Positions 1 through 7,028 of a DNA stretch of 10,266 bases are shown here, in pieces. A program made the position numbers and the translations under genes. The stretch comes from Bacteroidales bacterium UBA5266 (GTDB lineage Bacteria > Bacteroidota > Bacteroidia > Bacteroidales > WCHB1-69), in assembly GCA_002411545.1 (NCBI GenBank), contig DHTG01000104.1, forward strand, positions 5,992-16,257, written 5' to 3'. The notes under the pieces were generated by a model. The model did not search any database. It was not told where the DNA came from and worked only from the letters and a program-made list of their open reading frames with translations. Within the stretch, counting starts at the first letter, position 1, and each line of letters starts with the position of its first letter.

Positions 1-1
1 A

Positions 2-223
2 CCCTTTCATCACTTGGATATAGGCATACAATTTATCAAAACACATAAAAGAAATTGGAAGAGTATTTGGGAGCTAAGCATCTATAATGTATATAATCAC
101 AAAAATCCTTTCTTTTATTTTGTGGGTACGGAATTTAAAGAGGATGGAAGCTATGAACAACGGCTGAAACAAATTTGTATTTTCCCAATTATTCCTTCAC
201 TGAGTTATAATTTTCAATTTTAA
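2..223 (+). CDS. TonB-dependent outer-membrane receptor, C-terminal fragment
   Basis: This is the last 73 residues of a TonB-dependent receptor; the frame is open to the window edge, so the gene starts upstream. It would be an outer-membrane beta-barrel importing a substrate with energy passed from TonB/ExbBD. The visible part reads as final barrel strands: a segment with WELSIYNVYNHKNPFF, which matches the strand motif (W-x-(F/L)-S-(I/V)-YNVYN-(R/K)-KNPFF) common in Bacteroidota receptors, then LKQICIFPIIPSLSYNFQF, the usual closing strand with a C-terminal phenylalanine that the BAM machinery recognises. The TTG at 14 is not a real start, because the preceding codons belong to the same barrel. 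The DUF4249 lipoprotein gene begins 17 bases after the stop, so the two are probably cotranscribed. The substrate cannot be deduced from this fragment. Confidence 0.88.
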   Translation, partial: PFHHLDIGIQFIKTHKRNWKSIWELSIYNVYNHKNPFFYFVGTEFKEDGSYEQRLKQICIFPIIPSLSYNFQF

Positions 224-240
224 TCACAAAATCCTTACCT

Positions 241-1155
241 ATGAAACGTATCTCATTATATATCCTATCCATCATCGCATTCAGCAGTTGCATTGATAAT
301 GTCGATGTGAAAGAATTGGGCATTGAACCCAAAATGGTATTGTACTGTTATTTATCGCCCACCTTTGATACTACCCAAGTTTTTTTAAGCAATTCTCAAA
401 ATATATTGTCTTACGAATCAAAGGTTCTCGGTATAATAACAGATGCAAAGGTTGAACTTTCCACTAATGGAAAAACCTGGGTGAAATGTAGCTATGATGC
501 CAAAAAAGAACGGTATATTCTTTCGAAAAATGATTTTCCCATACGAGAAGGACAGACTTATTATATACGCGCAAAAGCACCTTCTTATAAAGAAACGATT
601 CGTGCTTCGTGTAGTGTGCCTTACTATAGAAACATTGATTTAGAAATCGATACCATTGAATCCTTTGAATTCATGATATCAGCCATTTTTAAATGGAAAG
701 ATTATCCGGGGGAAGATAATTATTATTCCTTTACGGTGTATACTAGAAACAAAGATTTCAATGGTCCAAACAGTGACACGCAAACCTATTTGCTGGGGTA
801 TTACCTGTACGATCTTCAAACCGAAAGCCAAGTGTTTTCAGATGAAGGCAAAGATGGCTCTGTCCTCAGTATTGAATCCTATCTTTCAAACCAACAATTA
901 GATACTATGAATGCCGATACGGTTATTTTTACTTTTAATCAAATAAACAAAGACCTTTATCTGTATGAAAAGGCTTTAGCTAAATATTATATGCAGGCAA
1001 GTATGTATGGTTTGGTGGAACCAAGCTTGTTATACAATAACATAGAAAACGGTTATGGGTTGTTTACGGCTTTTACGTTTAAAACATTTCAATATGATTT
1101 TACGAATCATCATTTTTCAGAGTACGTATTTCCACTAAAACATAAATTACAATAA
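241..1155 (+). CDS. DUF4249 domain-containing lipoprotein
   Basis: A 304-residue predicted lipoprotein of the DUF4249 family. The N-terminus has a basic MKR, a hydrophobic stretch and a lipobox-like FSSC with the acylated cysteine at residue 17, although phenylalanine at -3 is not the preferred residue. The mature start, C-I-D-N-V-D, carries early acidic residues as often seen in Bacteroidota surface lipoproteins. Family-like features include a first strand with VLYCYLSP, a segment with ITDAKVELSTNGKTW near residues 65-80, a segment with FPIREGQTYYIRAKAP near 99-113, and ENGYGLFTAF near the C-terminus (about 270-280). DUF4249 proteins are typically encoded next to TonB-dependent receptors, as here, without a SusD. 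A role as a surface accessory of the receptor is inferred from this pairing; no biochemical function is established. No Shine-Dalgarno sequence precedes the ATG, which is normal for the phylum. Confidence 0.85.
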   Translation: MKRISLYILSIIAFSSCIDNVDVKELGIEPKMVLYCYLSPTFDTTQVFLSNSQNILSYESKVLGIITDAKVELSTNGKTWVKCSYDAKKERYILSKNDFPIREGQTYYIRAKAPSYKETIRASCSVPYYRNIDLEIDTIESFEFMISAIFKWKDYPGEDNYYSFTVYTRNKDFNGPNSDTQTYLLGYYLYDLQTESQVFSDEGKDGSVLSIESYLSNQQLDTMNADTVIFTFNQINKDLYLYEKALAKYYMQASMYGLVEPSLLYNNIENGYGLFTAFTFKTFQYDFTNHHFSEYVFPLKHKLQ

Positions 1156-1173
1156 AACGCTGTATGCCATAGA

Positions 1174-1192
1174 ATAAATAATGGTTATTTAT
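1174..1192. repeat. AT-only inverted repeat after DUF4249 gene
   Basis: A perfect 8-base inverted repeat, ATAAATAA-TGG-TTATTTAT, lies 19 bases after the DUF4249 stop. It could fold into a weak hairpin, but the stem has no G/C pairs and no clear T-tract follows, so it is a poor intrinsic terminator. It may be a protein-binding palindrome, an mRNA 3'-end structure or chance in AT-rich DNA. Confidence 0.35.
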
Positions 1193-1235
1193 ATTATTGG
1201 TTAAAGTAAACGAAAAAATATAGTACGCTAAGTCC

Positions 1236-1264
1236 TTGTATTTGCAAATATTATTATACCTTTG
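1236..1264 (+). promoter_or_regulatory. Bacteroidota-type promoter for nusB
   Basis: A TTG at 1236-1238 is followed, after an 18-base spacer, by TACCTTTG at 1257-1264, an exact match to the Bacteroides -7 consensus TAnnTTTG, and then by C. The -33 match is partial (CTTG rather than TTTG). Transcription would start around 1270, giving a leader of about 15 bases before the nusB ATG at 1285. This placement separates nusB from the receptor/lipoprotein pair upstream. Confidence 0.65.
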
Positions 1265-1284
1265 CAAACAAAAAAAATCACACT

Positions 1285-2250
1285 ATGATAAGTCGTAATT
1301 CTATCAGAGTCAAAGTCATGCAAGCATTATATGAGTACAATGTTTCTGCTCATAAAAATCCAAAACAGATTGAAAAAATGCTTTTGAATGCTTGTGAAGA
1401 CATCTATAGATTGTATATTAAGTCACTTGCCTTATTTGTGCCACTTACACAAATAGCTGAACAGATTATTGATATTAAGAAAACCCTTTTCTTTGCGAAA
1501 GAAGAAGACCTGCATCCGAATGTAAAATTTATAGAAAATCAATTTATCCGAAAAATAGGAGAAAATACATCCTTACAAAAACTCATTGAGCATTATGGAC
1601 TGGGATGGAATAACGACGTCGAAATGGTATTTGTCCGCAAAATATTCGATGCCTTAGCCAATCAAGAGTTTTATATAGAATATATGCAAGATTCGACAAA
1701 TTCTTTTGCCAACGATAAAGCGTTTGTTTTAACGCTGGTAGAAAAATTCTTCTTAGAGAATGAAACGATGATACACTATTTCAGTGAACGAAAACTACAT
1801 TGGCAACTCGATTATAATGATGTGATGATAATGGTGTATAACACCTTAAAAGGATTTAAAGAAAAGCAATCCGACAACATTGCTATTCCACCCTTGTTTA
1901 AATTAGATGAAGAAGGGGCATCGGAAGATAAAGAGTTTATGTTAAATCTTTTGCATTATACCATTCAAGAGGATGAAAACTATAAGCAAATTGTCATCAA
2001 AAAACTACAAAATTGGGAAGCTGACCGTATTGCAGTCATTGATTTTATTTTGTTGAAAATGGCTATCTGTGAGTTTTGTTGCTTTCCGAGTATACCCTTA
2101 CGGGTAACCTTGAATGAATACATAGAAATTTCAAAATACTACAGTACACCCAAAAGCCGTATGTTTATCAATGGCTTGTTGGATAAAATCTTAGATGATT
2201 TAAAAGCCGAAAACAAGATTAATAAACAAGGAAGAGGATTGATGGGATAA
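1285..2250 (+). CDS. nusB: Transcription antitermination factor NusB (long Bacteroidota form)
   Basis: NusB is an RNA-binding protein that, with NusE (ribosomal protein S10), recognises boxA in nascent rRNA and supports antitermination. This protein is 321 residues, over twice the roughly 140 of E. coli NusB, but long forms of about 300 residues are usual in Bacteroidota. The N-terminus, MISRNSIRVKVMQALYEYN, matches the family pattern R-x-x-(V/I)-R-(I/V)-K-V-(M/F)-Q-x-LY. The conserved C-terminal half lies at about residues 245-305, with DRIAVIDFILLKMAICEF, PLRVTLNEYIEISKYYSTPKS and the terminal FINGLLDKIL helix. The middle (about 30-180) is the lineage-specific insertion. A promoter-like sequence lies immediately upstream. 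The next gene starts 11 bases after the stop, so the two are likely cotranscribed. The yajC gene that often follows nusB in Bacteroidales is not here. Confidence 0.93.
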   Translation: MISRNSIRVKVMQALYEYNVSAHKNPKQIEKMLLNACEDIYRLYIKSLALFVPLTQIAEQIIDIKKTLFFAKEEDLHPNVKFIENQFIRKIGENTSLQKLIEHYGLGWNNDVEMVFVRKIFDALANQEFYIEYMQDSTNSFANDKAFVLTLVEKFFLENETMIHYFSERKLHWQLDYNDVMIMVYNTLKGFKEKQSDNIAIPPLFKLDEEGASEDKEFMLNLLHYTIQEDENYKQIVIKKLQNWEADRIAVIDFILLKMAICEFCCFPSIPLRVTLNEYIEISKYYSTPKSRMFINGLLDKILDDLKAENKINKQGRGLMG

Positions 2251-2261
2251 AGGATTTAATC

Positions 2262-3380
2262 ATGTTATATCGTATCATTCAACCATTAAAAACAGGTATC
2301 CTTTTTGTGTTCCTCGTATTGTTTACACAAAATATGTATTCACAATTCGAAACAGATAAAGATGTGCTGTTTTACCACCGCATTCAAAGCATAGATCCTC
2401 AACTACAGCTTCCCCCTCAAACTTTGTTGAAAGATTATGTAAACAAATATGTTCATTCGGAGAAAACAGCAACCACCCAAGCTTTACAAGTGTTTTTTTA
2501 TTACCAACCCTATATAAAACAAACATTGGTAAAAGACAGTTTGCCTGAACTTCTGCAATATTTACCTTTAGCACTTAGCCGAATGCAACTTACATACCAA
2601 GGCACTTATCATACTGCCGGTATATGGGCATTACCTGTATTTGTGGCTGTCAAATACGGCTTAGTGGTGAACGATTGCATCGATGAACGCATGAATGTGA
2701 TGAAATCAACGCAAGCAGCGATTAACTATCTTCGCGATTTATATTATTTATACGGTAATTTCTGGGAAGTCCTGTTGGCGTATACTGAAGGGCCGTCCGG
2801 ATTGAATGCTATTCAAATTCGAACGAAAAATACGGTTGCTAATCCTTGGGATTTATACAATAGTGGATGGTTAAAACACAAAGAAATCATTCCCAATTTT
2901 ATAGCCTATACTTATTTAGCCAATTATCACGATTTGTATAACCTAAATGTCCCTTCTTATCAACCCATTCAAATTACATGTATTCAGCTATCTAAACCTG
3001 CTTACTTCCATGATTTATTCAACTGTTTGAATATATCTAAAGATGAATTTCAAAATATAAATCCCTGTTATATGTCATCCCTTTTATTGCCTAATATTCC
3101 TATTAATATACCGACAGATAAAAAAGCACTGTTCGCAATGAATGAAGACAGTTTATACCTCAAGTATGCGATCGAACAAGTACGTCTGGATAGCATAGCA
3201 CAAGAGAAAATCAGGCAAGCAAACGAAATAAAGACGATTACTTATACGGTAAAAAGCGGAGATTATTTAGGTAAAATTGCTCATAAATACAATGTAAGTG
3301 TGGCTAATATAAAAAAATGGAATCATCTGAAAAGCGATAAAATCAACGTAGGTCAGCGCTTAATGATCCATCCAAAATAG
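2262..3380 (+). CDS. LysM protein with degenerate lytic transglycosylase (MltD-like) domain
   Basis: A 372-residue envelope protein with an N-terminal hydrophobic signal segment (about residues 8-27), an SLT/MltD-like domain (about 95-225) and one C-terminal LysM domain (about 326-370, with TYTVKSGDYLGKIAHKYNVS) that should bind peptidoglycan. Active relatives in Bacteroidales read YLPVIES...AGLWQF at the catalytic site; here the same stretch aligns without gaps as YLPLALS...TAGIWAL (residues 100-123), so the catalytic Glu is Leu105 (CTT). The AYNxGPG motif is also altered, to AYTEGPSG (173-180). The surrounding fold landmarks are kept: KYGL (131-134), DER (141-143), KSTQAAINYLRDLY (148-161). 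The protein is therefore recognisable as MltD-like but probably cannot cleave glycan strands; a binding, scaffolding or regulatory role is inferred. AAAGGA at about 2250-2255 may serve as a ribosome binding site. Probably cotranscribed with nusB. Confidence 0.85.
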   Translation: MLYRIIQPLKTGILFVFLVLFTQNMYSQFETDKDVLFYHRIQSIDPQLQLPPQTLLKDYVNKYVHSEKTATTQALQVFFYYQPYIKQTLVKDSLPELLQYLPLALSRMQLTYQGTYHTAGIWALPVFVAVKYGLVVNDCIDERMNVMKSTQAAINYLRDLYYLYGNFWEVLLAYTEGPSGLNAIQIRTKNTVANPWDLYNSGWLKHKEIIPNFIAYTYLANYHDLYNLNVPSYQPIQITCIQLSKPAYFHDLFNCLNISKDEFQNINPCYMSSLLLPNIPINIPTDKKALFAMNEDSLYLKYAIEQVRLDSIAQEKIRQANEIKTITYTVKSGDYLGKIAHKYNVSVANIKKWNHLKSDKINVGQRLMIHPK

Positions 3381-3419
3381 AGTAGGGGAATCAGTTCAAA
3401 AAATTAAAGCCGGATTTAC

Positions 3420-3450
3420 TTTGTTATAAGTATAATTTTGTTTAATTTTA
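3420..3450 (+). promoter_or_regulatory. Bacteroidota-type promoter for fba
   Basis: TTTG at 3420-3423 is followed after exactly 19 bases by TAATTTTA at 3443-3450, a one-mismatch fit to the -7 consensus TAnnTTTG. A second candidate -7 box, TAATTTTG at 3433-3440, fits the consensus exactly but lacks a matching -33 element. Either would start transcription between about 3446 and 3457, shortly before the aldolase ATG at 3475, so the gene can be expressed independently of nusB. Confidence 0.5.
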
Positions 3451-3474
3451 CAAAAAAAATAAAATATAAAAATC

Positions 3475-4446
3475 ATGCTCACATACAAAGACTTAGGATT
3501 AGTAAATTCAAAAGAAATGTTTAAAAAGGCGGTAAACGGTCAATATGCCATACCTGCTTTTAATTTTAACAATTTAGAACAATTGCAAGCCATCATCATG
3601 GCCTGTGTAGAAACAAAATCGCCAGTCATTCTTCAAGTATCAAGCGGTGCAAGAAAATATGCTAATGCTAATTTGTTGAAAAACATGGCAAAAGGAGCTG
3701 TTGAGTATGCACAAGAATTAGGGTGCAACATACCCATCGTTTTGCATTTAGACCATGGCGACACCTTTGAATTATGCAAATCATGCATAGAAAGTGGGTT
3801 TTCATCGGTAATGATTGATGGTTCACATCATTCCTATGAAGATAACATTGCTTTGACTCGCAAAGTTGTTGAATATGCACATCAATACGATGTGACTGTG
3901 GAAGGAGAGTTGGGTGTGTTAGCCGGTATCGAAGATGAAGTAAATGCTGAACATCATACGTATACACGACCTGAGGAAGTGGAAGACTTTGTGAAACGCA
4001 CTGGCGTTGATTCGTTGGCCATATCCATAGGTACCTCACACGGTGCCTTCAAATTTAAAGTAAAACCCGGCGAAGCTATACCACCTTTGCGATTTGATAT
4101 TCTCGAAGAAGTCGAAAAACGAATCCCCGGTTTTCCCATCGTGTTACACGGAGCCTCGTCCATACCACAAGACATTATCGCCGAAATAAACCAATATGGA
4201 GGCAATATTCAAGACTCAGCCGGCGTACCCGAAGAACAATTACGTAGAGCCGCTAAATCGGCCGTATGTAAGATAAATATCGATTCCGACGGACGATTGG
4301 CTATGACGGCTGCCATCCGCAAACATCTAGCTGAAAATCCTCAAGAATTCGATCCACGAAAATATTTGGGGCCTGCAAGAGAAAAATTAAAAAAATTATA
4401 TGCACATAAAATTATAAATGTGCTGGGAAGCAACGATAAAGCATAA
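3475..4446 (+). CDS. fba: Class II fructose-1,6-bisphosphate aldolase
   Basis: A cytoplasmic zinc-dependent aldolase interconverting fructose 1,6-bisphosphate with dihydroxyacetone phosphate and glyceraldehyde 3-phosphate in glycolysis and gluconeogenesis. The HLDHGDTFE motif (91-99) supplies catalytic Asp93 and zinc ligand His94. EGELG (143-147) is the usual second metal site. SIGTSHGAFKFK (184-195) gives zinc ligand His189, and VLHGASS (223-229) gives zinc ligand His225. INIDSDGR (267-274) forms the substrate phosphate/DHAP site. The ligand spacing resembles class IIB aldolases. The length of 323 is slightly below the roughly 334 I recall for Bacteroides homologues, mainly because the loop after the second zinc histidine is shorter (about residues 196-204). 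All key residues are present, so it should be active. It has its own promoter-like sequence and terminator and appears monocistronic. Confidence 0.95.
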   Translation: MLTYKDLGLVNSKEMFKKAVNGQYAIPAFNFNNLEQLQAIIMACVETKSPVILQVSSGARKYANANLLKNMAKGAVEYAQELGCNIPIVLHLDHGDTFELCKSCIESGFSSVMIDGSHHSYEDNIALTRKVVEYAHQYDVTVEGELGVLAGIEDEVNAEHHTYTRPEEVEDFVKRTGVDSLAISIGTSHGAFKFKVKPGEAIPPLRFDILEEVEKRIPGFPIVLHGASSIPQDIIAEINQYGGNIQDSAGVPEEQLRRAAKSAVCKINIDSDGRLAMTAAIRKHLAENPQEFDPRKYLGPAREKLKKLYAHKIINVLGSNDKA

Positions 4447-4453
4447 ATGTAAA

Positions 4454-4487
4454 TGGGATAGGAATACATCATTCTATCCTATTTTTG
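4454..4487 (+). terminator. Intrinsic terminator after fba
   Basis: Eight bases after the aldolase stop, a hairpin can form between 4454-4465 and 4471-4481. GGATAG (4456-4461) pairs with CTATCC (4474-4479), AAT (4463-4465) pairs with ATT (4471-4473), one G is bulged at 4462, and the loop is ACATC. The stem is followed by five Ts (4482-4486). This is a typical rho-independent layout on the plus strand. Confidence 0.7.
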
Positions 4488-4678
4488 AAATATACTATTT
4501 AACATAATGTAAATTATAACATAAATTATTGTAGTACATTTCCTATCATTTTATCACGGATTCAAGAGTATATATATGCATATATCTGTTGTTATTCTAC
4601 TGTTATTTCATATATGGACACCTAATATGAATAGTTAACAATAATTAATGCTATCCGTCGTTTGAAAAAATAAAGCAT
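4488..4678. other. AT-rich intergenic region upstream of M1 peptidase
   Basis: About 190 bases between the fba terminator and the peptidase gene. It holds a perfect 14-base palindrome, ATATATGCATATAT, at 4572-4585. A TTTG at 4661-4664 lies 15 bases before the peptidase ATG, but it lacks the TA four bases upstream expected of a canonical -7 box and no -33 box is evident. The peptidase promoter should lie here, but I cannot assign it firmly. No gene or RNA structure was recognised. Confidence 0.4.
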
Positions 4679-6997
4679 ATGCACAAGCAAATATTTTTAT
4701 TTATTTTATTAGTAGTTGGATTAAATCTTAAATCGCAAGTACGAACAGATTCGTTTCACGTTGCACATTATGATATCAACCTGTCTATAATCGATTTTAA
4801 CAATAAACAAATTCAAGGGTTTACTGAAATAAAAGCTGTTTCTAAAATCAATCACTTAAACCATATCAATTTAGATTTTGCTGCATTCAGTATCGATTCA
4901 ATCATGATTAGTGATGTTGTTACTTCTTTATACACACATAGTAACGAAACACTTAACATCCAACTACCTGATAATAAATTGGGTGATACGATAAGTATTC
5001 GGATTTATTACCAAGGAACGCCTTATGTAGACGATTATTTTGGAGGTTTTTATTTTTCAAGTGATTATGCATTTAATATAGGTAGCGGTTTTGTGTCAGT
5101 TCCCCATAATTTAGGTCGCGCTTGGTTCCCTTGTTTCGACGAATATAGGAATAAATCCACTTATACTTTTAACATACGTACCGAAAAACACAAAACGGCG
5201 GTTTGCGGCGGTTTGCTGAAAGACTCCCTTTATTTACCGGATAGTACTCGCCTGTGGATTTGGGAATTAGACTCCCCCATCCCATCCTACTTGGCTTCAG
5301 TTGCTGTCGGTGAATATCTCGTATATAAGGATACTTTTCAAGGCTTATCATCCATCTTGCCCATCGAAATCTACGTTCCTCCTACCTATTTACCTTTGGT
5401 AGAAGAAACCTTTAGATTCTTAAAACCTGTTTTGCGTAATTTCGAGAATAAATTCGGAGCCTATTCGTGGGAACGTGTTGGTTATATAGGCGTACCCTTT
5501 AATAAGGGCGCTATGGAACATGCCTGCAATATAGCCTATCCTTTATTTGCTATAAATGGCAATGATATGTATATGTTGTTATATGCTCATGAATTGGCTC
5601 ATTCCTGGTTTGGTAATCTGATCACCTGCGCCACGGCTGACGAAATGTGGATTAACGAAGGTTTTACAAGTTATTGTGAAGCCATTACAATGGAAAAGCT
5701 ATTTCCTAACAGCGATCCCGAATTGGATGGATACAAAAGCTATATGCGTAATTTACACCGATATGTTTTACAAAACACACATCTTAAAGACGAAGGTTAT
5801 TATGCTTTAAACAAGGTTCCGCTCGAATTTACATTTGGTTCCACTTCTTACGATAAAGGGTCGTTGGTTGTTCATACTTTAAGACATCAACTCGGTGATT
5901 CGCTTTTCTTTTCAGGAATGAAATCTTTATTAAACCATTTTGCCTTTTCGACGTTAAATTCCGAAACACTTTTTTCCTACCTCTCTCAAAATCTTGGAGT
6001 TGATTTGACTTGTTTTTACAATGCATGGGTCAATCAACCGGGATTCCTGGATTTTTTGATAGATTCCATTCGTTCTACGGATATAAGTCAACAATACAAA
6101 GTGTATCTTCAACAACGCTTACATCAGGCTCAACACTACGGAAATAACGTTAAACTTGATCTAACTTTCTTTTCCGATGACGGACAGATATACACAGAAA
6201 CAATAAGTTGCTCAGGTGCTTATGATTCCGCAACTGTTTCAATTCCTTTTTCACCGGTTTTTGGAGTGGTGGATTTTTACGAAAAATTATCCGATGCTTG
6301 TATAGATTATAACATAAATATAAGCACAATCGATCGCTATCAAGCTCCAGAGGCCAATTTGTCTGTTCAAGCAGATAAAGTATTCGACACGGCTTTTATT
6401 CGTATAGAAAATCATTTGGTTGCACCCGATACTTTAAAAAGTGACAATCCCGACATTTATCGCATGTCTGATAGTCATTTTTGGAAAATAGCATATTATC
6501 CTCATGCTGCTTTGGAAGGTAGCTTTTATTTTAATTATGAAGCTTATGAAAACAATTTGGATTATAATTTGATACAAGGATATACAAAAGATGATATAAT
6601 TTTGTTGTATCGCAGAGATGCTTCCCAAGATTGGCAAATCATTCAAAGTACACAAAGAGGCACTGTGGCAACCGGAAGTTTACAAACAACAAAAATATTA
6701 GCCGGAGAATATTGTTTAGCCATAGGAAATAAAGAGAACATATCCATTTCTGCAACGGAAGGAATAAAAAACTATTCCATTTATCCCAATCCCACTTCCG
6801 ATTACGTAGATTTATTAACAGATGATTTGAATTTTGATATACATATATTTGATGCCAACGGCAAACTACTCTTTGTTTCACCTATCCGTTCCAAATCCAC
6901 TCGTATATCATTAAAAGATTATACGAAAGGGATATATATCATAAAAATAGTTAAAGATAAGCAAACTGTAAAATATTTTAAAGTAGTGAAAATATAA
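4679..6997 (+). CDS. Secreted M1-family zinc metallopeptidase with T9SS sorting domain
   Basis: A 772-residue exported gluzincin of the M1 (aminopeptidase N-like) family. A signal peptide covers about residues 1-20. The M1 N-terminal beta domain spans about 25-205 and contains WFPCFDEYRNKSTY (149-162). The catalytic domain has the zinc site HELAH (304-308) with the third ligand Glu327 in NEGF, exact HEXXH-x18-E spacing, and the probable transition-state tyrosine Tyr391 in STSYDKGS. The exopeptidase motif normally written GAMEN reads GAMEH (277-281), so its Asn is His. The C-terminus (700-772) is a type A T9SS sorting domain: SIYPNPTSDYVDL, FDANGKLL, KGIYIIKI and a basic end. The protein should cross the outer membrane by T9SS, lose this domain and be released or anchored to the surface. 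Peptide nutrition is a reasonable guess for its role; exact substrates are unknown. The gene stands alone and converges on the DUF389 gene 31 bases away. Confidence 0.92.
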   Translation: MHKQIFLFILLVVGLNLKSQVRTDSFHVAHYDINLSIIDFNNKQIQGFTEIKAVSKINHLNHINLDFAAFSIDSIMISDVVTSLYTHSNETLNIQLPDNKLGDTISIRIYYQGTPYVDDYFGGFYFSSDYAFNIGSGFVSVPHNLGRAWFPCFDEYRNKSTYTFNIRTEKHKTAVCGGLLKDSLYLPDSTRLWIWELDSPIPSYLASVAVGEYLVYKDTFQGLSSILPIEIYVPPTYLPLVEETFRFLKPVLRNFENKFGAYSWERVGYIGVPFNKGAMEHACNIAYPLFAINGNDMYMLLYAHELAHSWFGNLITCATADEMWINEGFTSYCEAITMEKLFPNSDPELDGYKSYMRNLHRYVLQNTHLKDEGYYALNKVPLEFTFGSTSYDKGSLVVHTLRHQLGDSLFFSGMKSLLNHFAFSTLNSETLFSYLSQNLGVDLTCFYNAWVNQPGFLDFLIDSIRSTDISQQYKVYLQQRLHQAQHYGNNVKLDLTFFSDDGQIYTETISCSGAYDSATVSIPFSPVFGVVDFYEKLSDACIDYNINISTIDRYQAPEANLSVQADKVFDTAFIRIENHLVAPDTLKSDNPDIYRMSDSHFWKIAYYPHAALEGSFYFNYEAYENNLDYNLIQGYTKDDIILLYRRDASQDWQIIQSTQRGTVATGSLQTTKILAGEYCLAIGNKENISISATEGIKNYSIYPNPTSDYVDLLTDDLNFDIHIFDANGKLLFVSPIRSKSTRISLKDYTKGIYIIKIVKDKQTVKYFKVVKI

Positions 6998-7028
6998 AAC
7001 AATAACCTTTCTCTTTTTATATATAAGC

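Noticed and set aside
2323..2574. Minus-strand 83-codon open frame inside the transglycosylase-like gene
   Set aside because: It is antisense to a coherent signal-peptide/SLT/LysM protein and shows no domain features of its own.
3668..4039. 123-codon minus-strand open frame inside the aldolase gene
   Set aside because: It is fully antisense to a clearly conserved aldolase, and its translation is rich in Gln, Cys, His and Leu with no recognisable domain, as expected of a shadow frame.
4572..4585. Palindrome ATATATGCATATAT as an operator
   Set aside because: It is mostly an alternating AT run, which is self-complementary by nature; there is no second copy or clear promoter relationship.
4576..4638. 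Possible 20-residue hydrophobic peptide (MHISVVILLLF...) upstream of the M1 peptidase
   Set aside because: It is too short to distinguish from chance in AT-rich DNA, has no ribosome binding or promoter support, and is not in frame with the peptidase.
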